Below, in pieces: positions 61,990-64,000 of a DNA stretch of 64,000 nucleotides (positions are counted from its first letter, which is position 1; every line of letters starts with the position of its first letter). Source of the DNA: Pseudoalteromonas marina (GTDB lineage Bacteria > Pseudomonadota > Gammaproteobacteria > Enterobacterales > Alteromonadaceae); assembly GCF_000238335.3 (NCBI RefSeq), contig NZ_AHCB03000012.1:310001-374000 (forward strand). The letters are read 5' to 3'. The notes beneath the pieces are model-generated. The model was not told where the DNA came from and did not search any database. It saw nothing but the letters and a program-made list of their open reading frames with translations. A program made the translations under genes and the position numbers.

Positions 61990-62969
61990 AACGCTAGTTC
62001 CAGCGTAACAACAGCACCATTATCATTACTTAGCAATACTTTACTTTGTCCAAGTTGATTAACGCGTAACATAATGTTTTTCATCCCTATACCTTTTCCG
62101 TAGCCACATTTTAATACATCGTCAGTAAAGCCTTTTCCGTTGTCGCTTATCACAATTTTTACCCCGTTAGACATTTCACTCAGGGTAATATTAAGTGTAA
62201 GTGAGGTTTGTTTAGCATTGTGCTTAATTGCATTTTCAATAATAGGTTGAATAAGTAGCGGTGGTAGCGTTTTGTTTTTAAGGGTATTAGGAATGTGGTA
62301 ATTAACCTTAAGCTTATCGCCAAAGCGTGCTTTTTCAATATTTAGGTACTTTTCTATTATGGTAAGCTCTTGCTGTAAAGGTATTTGCTGCTGCTCTGCG
62401 GTATCAAGCGAGTACCTTAAAATATCAGCGAGTTCATGCAGTACTTCATCTGCTAAATCGGGTTTTGTGTGTATGTAAGCGGAAATTGTATTTAAGCTAT
62501 TAAACATAAAATGAGGGTTTAGCTGGTATCGCAATGTAGCAAGTTGGGCTTGTTTAAGCGCATGTTTTTCGGCTGTTACGCGTTTTTTGCTTTCAATAAA
62601 AATACTGGTGAGGTAAATACATGAGCCCCAAAGTAAGCCGTTAAATACAACAAATATCCCCATTGATTTATGCCCATCAAAAAGCAGTGTCAGTAATACA
62701 TCGGTAAGCACATTACCGAGGGCCATAAATACAACGGCAATTAACCATTCAAGTGCTGTTTTATTAATGTGCTTATTGCGCAGGTAAAAAATAACGGCTG
62801 CCGCACTCCATACTGGAACCCAATAAAAAGTAATAAACCACACGGTTGCAGCGAGTGCACTGCCGCCTGTTAAGGGCGCAGAGTTAGCAATTATCAGCCC
62901 AAGGGCGTAAGCAATATCAACAATAAGTAGAATAAAAAAGCTGTATTTGTAAAAAGGATGTTTGAGCAT
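61986..62969 (-). CDS. LytS/YehU-type sensor histidine kinase
   Basis: The ATG at 62969 is chosen: an earlier in-frame ATG at 63026 lies inside the terminator of the preceding gene and would precede the first helix by an unusual stretch. The 327-residue product has four membrane helices (residues 10-125), a short coiled coil, and the His-kinase domain with phosphoacceptor LNPHFMFNSLNT (His153). The ATPase motifs are IENAIKHNA (N box) and SDNGKGF (G1). It signals to the adjoining LytTR regulator. Confidence 0.87.
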   Translation of the reverse strand: MLKHPFYKYSFFILLIVDIAYALGLIIANSAPLTGGSALAATVWFITFYWVPVWSAAAVIFYLRNKHINKTALEWLIAVVFMALGNVLTDVLLTLLFDGHKSMGIFVVFNGLLWGSCIYLTSIFIESKKRVTAEKHALKQAQLATLRYQLNPHFMFNSLNTISAYIHTKPDLADEVLHELADILRYSLDTAEQQQIPLQQELTIIEKYLNIEKARFGDKLKVNYHIPNTLKNKTLPPLLIQPIIENAIKHNAKQTSLTLNITLSEMSNGVKIVISDNGKGFTDDVLKCGYGKGIGMKNIMLRVNQLGQSKVLLSNDNGAVVTLELAL

Positions 62970-63004
62970 AATAGGTGCTTCTTTTTGTAAGTGATTAAAC
63001 CATA

Positions 63005-63047
63005 ACAAAAAACAGTCAAAACCCAAAGATTTTGTGTTTTGACTGTT
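63005..63047 (-). terminator. intrinsic terminator after the amidohydrolase gene
   Basis: AACAGTCAAAAC (63011-63022) pairs with GTTTTGACTGTT (63036-63047). On the minus strand six T residues follow. It separates the amidohydrolase gene from the LytS-type kinase. Confidence 0.85.
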
Positions 63048-63053
63048 ACTTAT

Positions 63054-64000
63054 TTAAAAGTAAGTTAGCTCTTTGATTTGTAATGTGTTTTTTAACGGCT
63101 CGTTGCTTGCGCCTGGCATTTTACGCCACATTAAGTTAACCCCTGTTAATTCTGTTGCCGACCACGTAACGGGGCTACCAAACCCAAACTGTTTAAATGT
63201 AGTGAAAGGTATATCAAGCGTGGTCCACTCATCGCGTGGTTTTAAAAGTACACTAAAGTGATCCCAATCTTTTACATCACTATGATAAACAGACATAGCA
63301 AAAGGTGTAGTTGAGCCTTTATAGGTTAAGCGAATACCTTTAAATGTTGAGGCATCAGCCGGTGACGAAAACTTAATTTCAGCGCCCGCCCATGCACCAA
63401 AGCTGGTAGGCTTTGTAATGGTTGTATCAATAGTTAAGCTGTTTTTATGCGTGGTAAGCGTTGCAACAGACTGCCCACCCATTACCGAATCGCTCATAGC
63501 TTGCCATGGTGTATCACCGGTAAAATCATCAATACTATGCTGTGCTTGGCTGCTTTTAACTTCTTCATTACAGGTAGGGCCTTGTGGTGTAATGGCCTTG
63601 TTTTGAGCAATAAGCGCTGAGCGGTCTACTTTTAAACCTGTTTTATACACCTGTGAGATAGTATGAATATGATTTATATCACTAAGTGGGTTTTGTTTAA
63701 GCAGTACAAAACTTGCCTCAAAACCTTTAGCAAGTTTGCCAATGCTCCCGGCTTTATTAATCGCTTTTGCGCCGTTAACCGTTGCTGCGTTAATTATTTC
63801 ACCATTAGTTAGGCCTGCTTTTTTAAGTGCATCTAACTCGTTGTGTAACCCTGTACCGTGCAGCGTGTAAGGGTTTCCGGCATCAGAGCCTGTGCCAATA
63901 GTAATATTAGCTTTATGTAGCTTTTGTATATTTGCATAAGCGGTTTTACGCTCATCCCACGCGTGCTCTTTCCATTTTGAAGGTGCAGGCACCTTTTCAA
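63054..64000 (-). CDS. amidohydrolase fused to a CIA30-like domain, N-terminus outside window
   Basis: The frame is open to base 64000 (reading E-K-V-P-A-P-S-K inward from the edge), so the start lies beyond the window. The visible amidohydrolase part has TIGTGSDAGNPYTLHGTGLH, with the metal-binding Asp of GSDAG, and ALKKAGLTNGEIINAATVNG, followed by the closing LAKGFEASFVLLKQNPL. From about residue 158 of the visible part (IDDFTGDTPWQAMSDSVMGG) a CIA30-like beta-sandwich runs to the C-terminal ELTYF. The whole protein is probably exported. A strong terminator follows. Confidence 0.82.
   Translation of the reverse strand, partial: EKVPAPSKWKEHAWDERKTAYANIQKLHKANITIGTGSDAGNPYTLHGTGLHNELDALKKAGLTNGEIINAATVNGAKAINKAGSIGKLAKGFEASFVLLKQNPLSDINHIHTISQVYKTGLKVDRSALIAQNKAITPQGPTCNEEVKSSQAQHSIDDFTGDTPWQAMSDSVMGGQSVATLTTHKNSLTIDTTITKPTSFGAWAGAEIKFSSPADASTFKGIRLTYKGSTTPFAMSVYHSDVKDWDHFSVLLKPRDEWTTLDIPFTTFKQFGFGSPVTWSATELTGVNLMWRKMPGASNEPLKNTLQIKELTYF

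Noticed and set aside
1..64000. CRISPR arrays, tRNA or rRNA genes, prophage, integrases and insertion sequences
   Set aside because: None was seen on reading the window on both strands; short RNAs cannot be excluded without a covariance search.

Overview
The window looks like a chromosomal segment of a marine gammaproteobacterium of the Alteromonadales, most likely a Pseudoalteromonas. The DNA is AT-rich. Genes include several TonB-dependent receptors (TBDRs), a laminarinase-like GH16 lipoprotein, a sucrose phosphorylase locus, secreted S9 and S41 peptidases and E. coli Ynj-type proteins. The genus is an inference from gene content; no rRNA gene, tRNA, CRISPR array, prophage or insertion sequence was seen.

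Layout. 1-2943 (minus strand): a partial alpha/beta hydrolase, then an exported catalase with an ankyrin-repeat partner (katB/ankB type). 3308-10081 (plus): a HAD phosphatase, then a hexitol cassette (NCS1-family permease, mannitol 2-dehydrogenase, fructokinase) and a CstA-family transporter. 10149-13334: a TetR regulator divergent from a glutathione transferase and a ChrR-type cupin, with matching operator-like sites near both start codons, then two small proteins. 13430-21028: a sucrose regulon (fructokinase, TBDR, MFS permease, sucrose phosphorylase, LacI regulator) tied together by a shared palindrome centred on TTAATCGATTAA. 21422-26734: a Sel1-repeat protein, a broken SnoaL-like gene, an asparagine-synthetase-like enzyme lacking Cys2, a GRAM-like small protein and an S41 peptidase. 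26827-32558 (minus): a GH16 lipoprotein with three C-terminal repeats and a TBDR, preceded by two identical LacI-type operators. 32821-43458 (minus): a tightly packed seven-gene operon (VTT/TVP38-flavoprotein fusion, DUF547 protein, YnjB-YnjC-YnjD ABC importer, CDP-alcohol phosphatidyltransferase, fatty-acid hydroxylase family protein) with a TBDR just upstream. 43705-54632: a DoxX-like protein, hemerythrin, TPR-GGDEF protein, pseudouridine synthase, S9 peptidase, ThrE-like exporter, glycosyltransferase and a LacI regulator. 54797-64000: an S9 peptidase, LysE exporter, UvrA paralogue, a small exported protein, a LytTR two-component pair and the C-terminal part of an amidohydrolase fused to a CIA30-like domain.

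How the genes work together. Three carbohydrate routes can be read: mannitol to fructose to fructose-6-phosphate; sucrose across the outer and inner membranes, then phosphorolysis to glucose-1-phosphate plus fructose and fructose phosphorylation; and beta-1,3-glucan cut at the cell surface by GH16 with TBDR uptake of the oligosaccharides. The best candidate for an undescribed system is the 32821-40914 operon. It combines an ABC importer of unknown substrate with a lipid-transport-type VTT domain fused to a flavin disulfide oxidoreductase, a phospholipid headgroup transferase and a membrane di-iron hydroxylase, which together suggest membrane-lipid chemistry. That role is inference.
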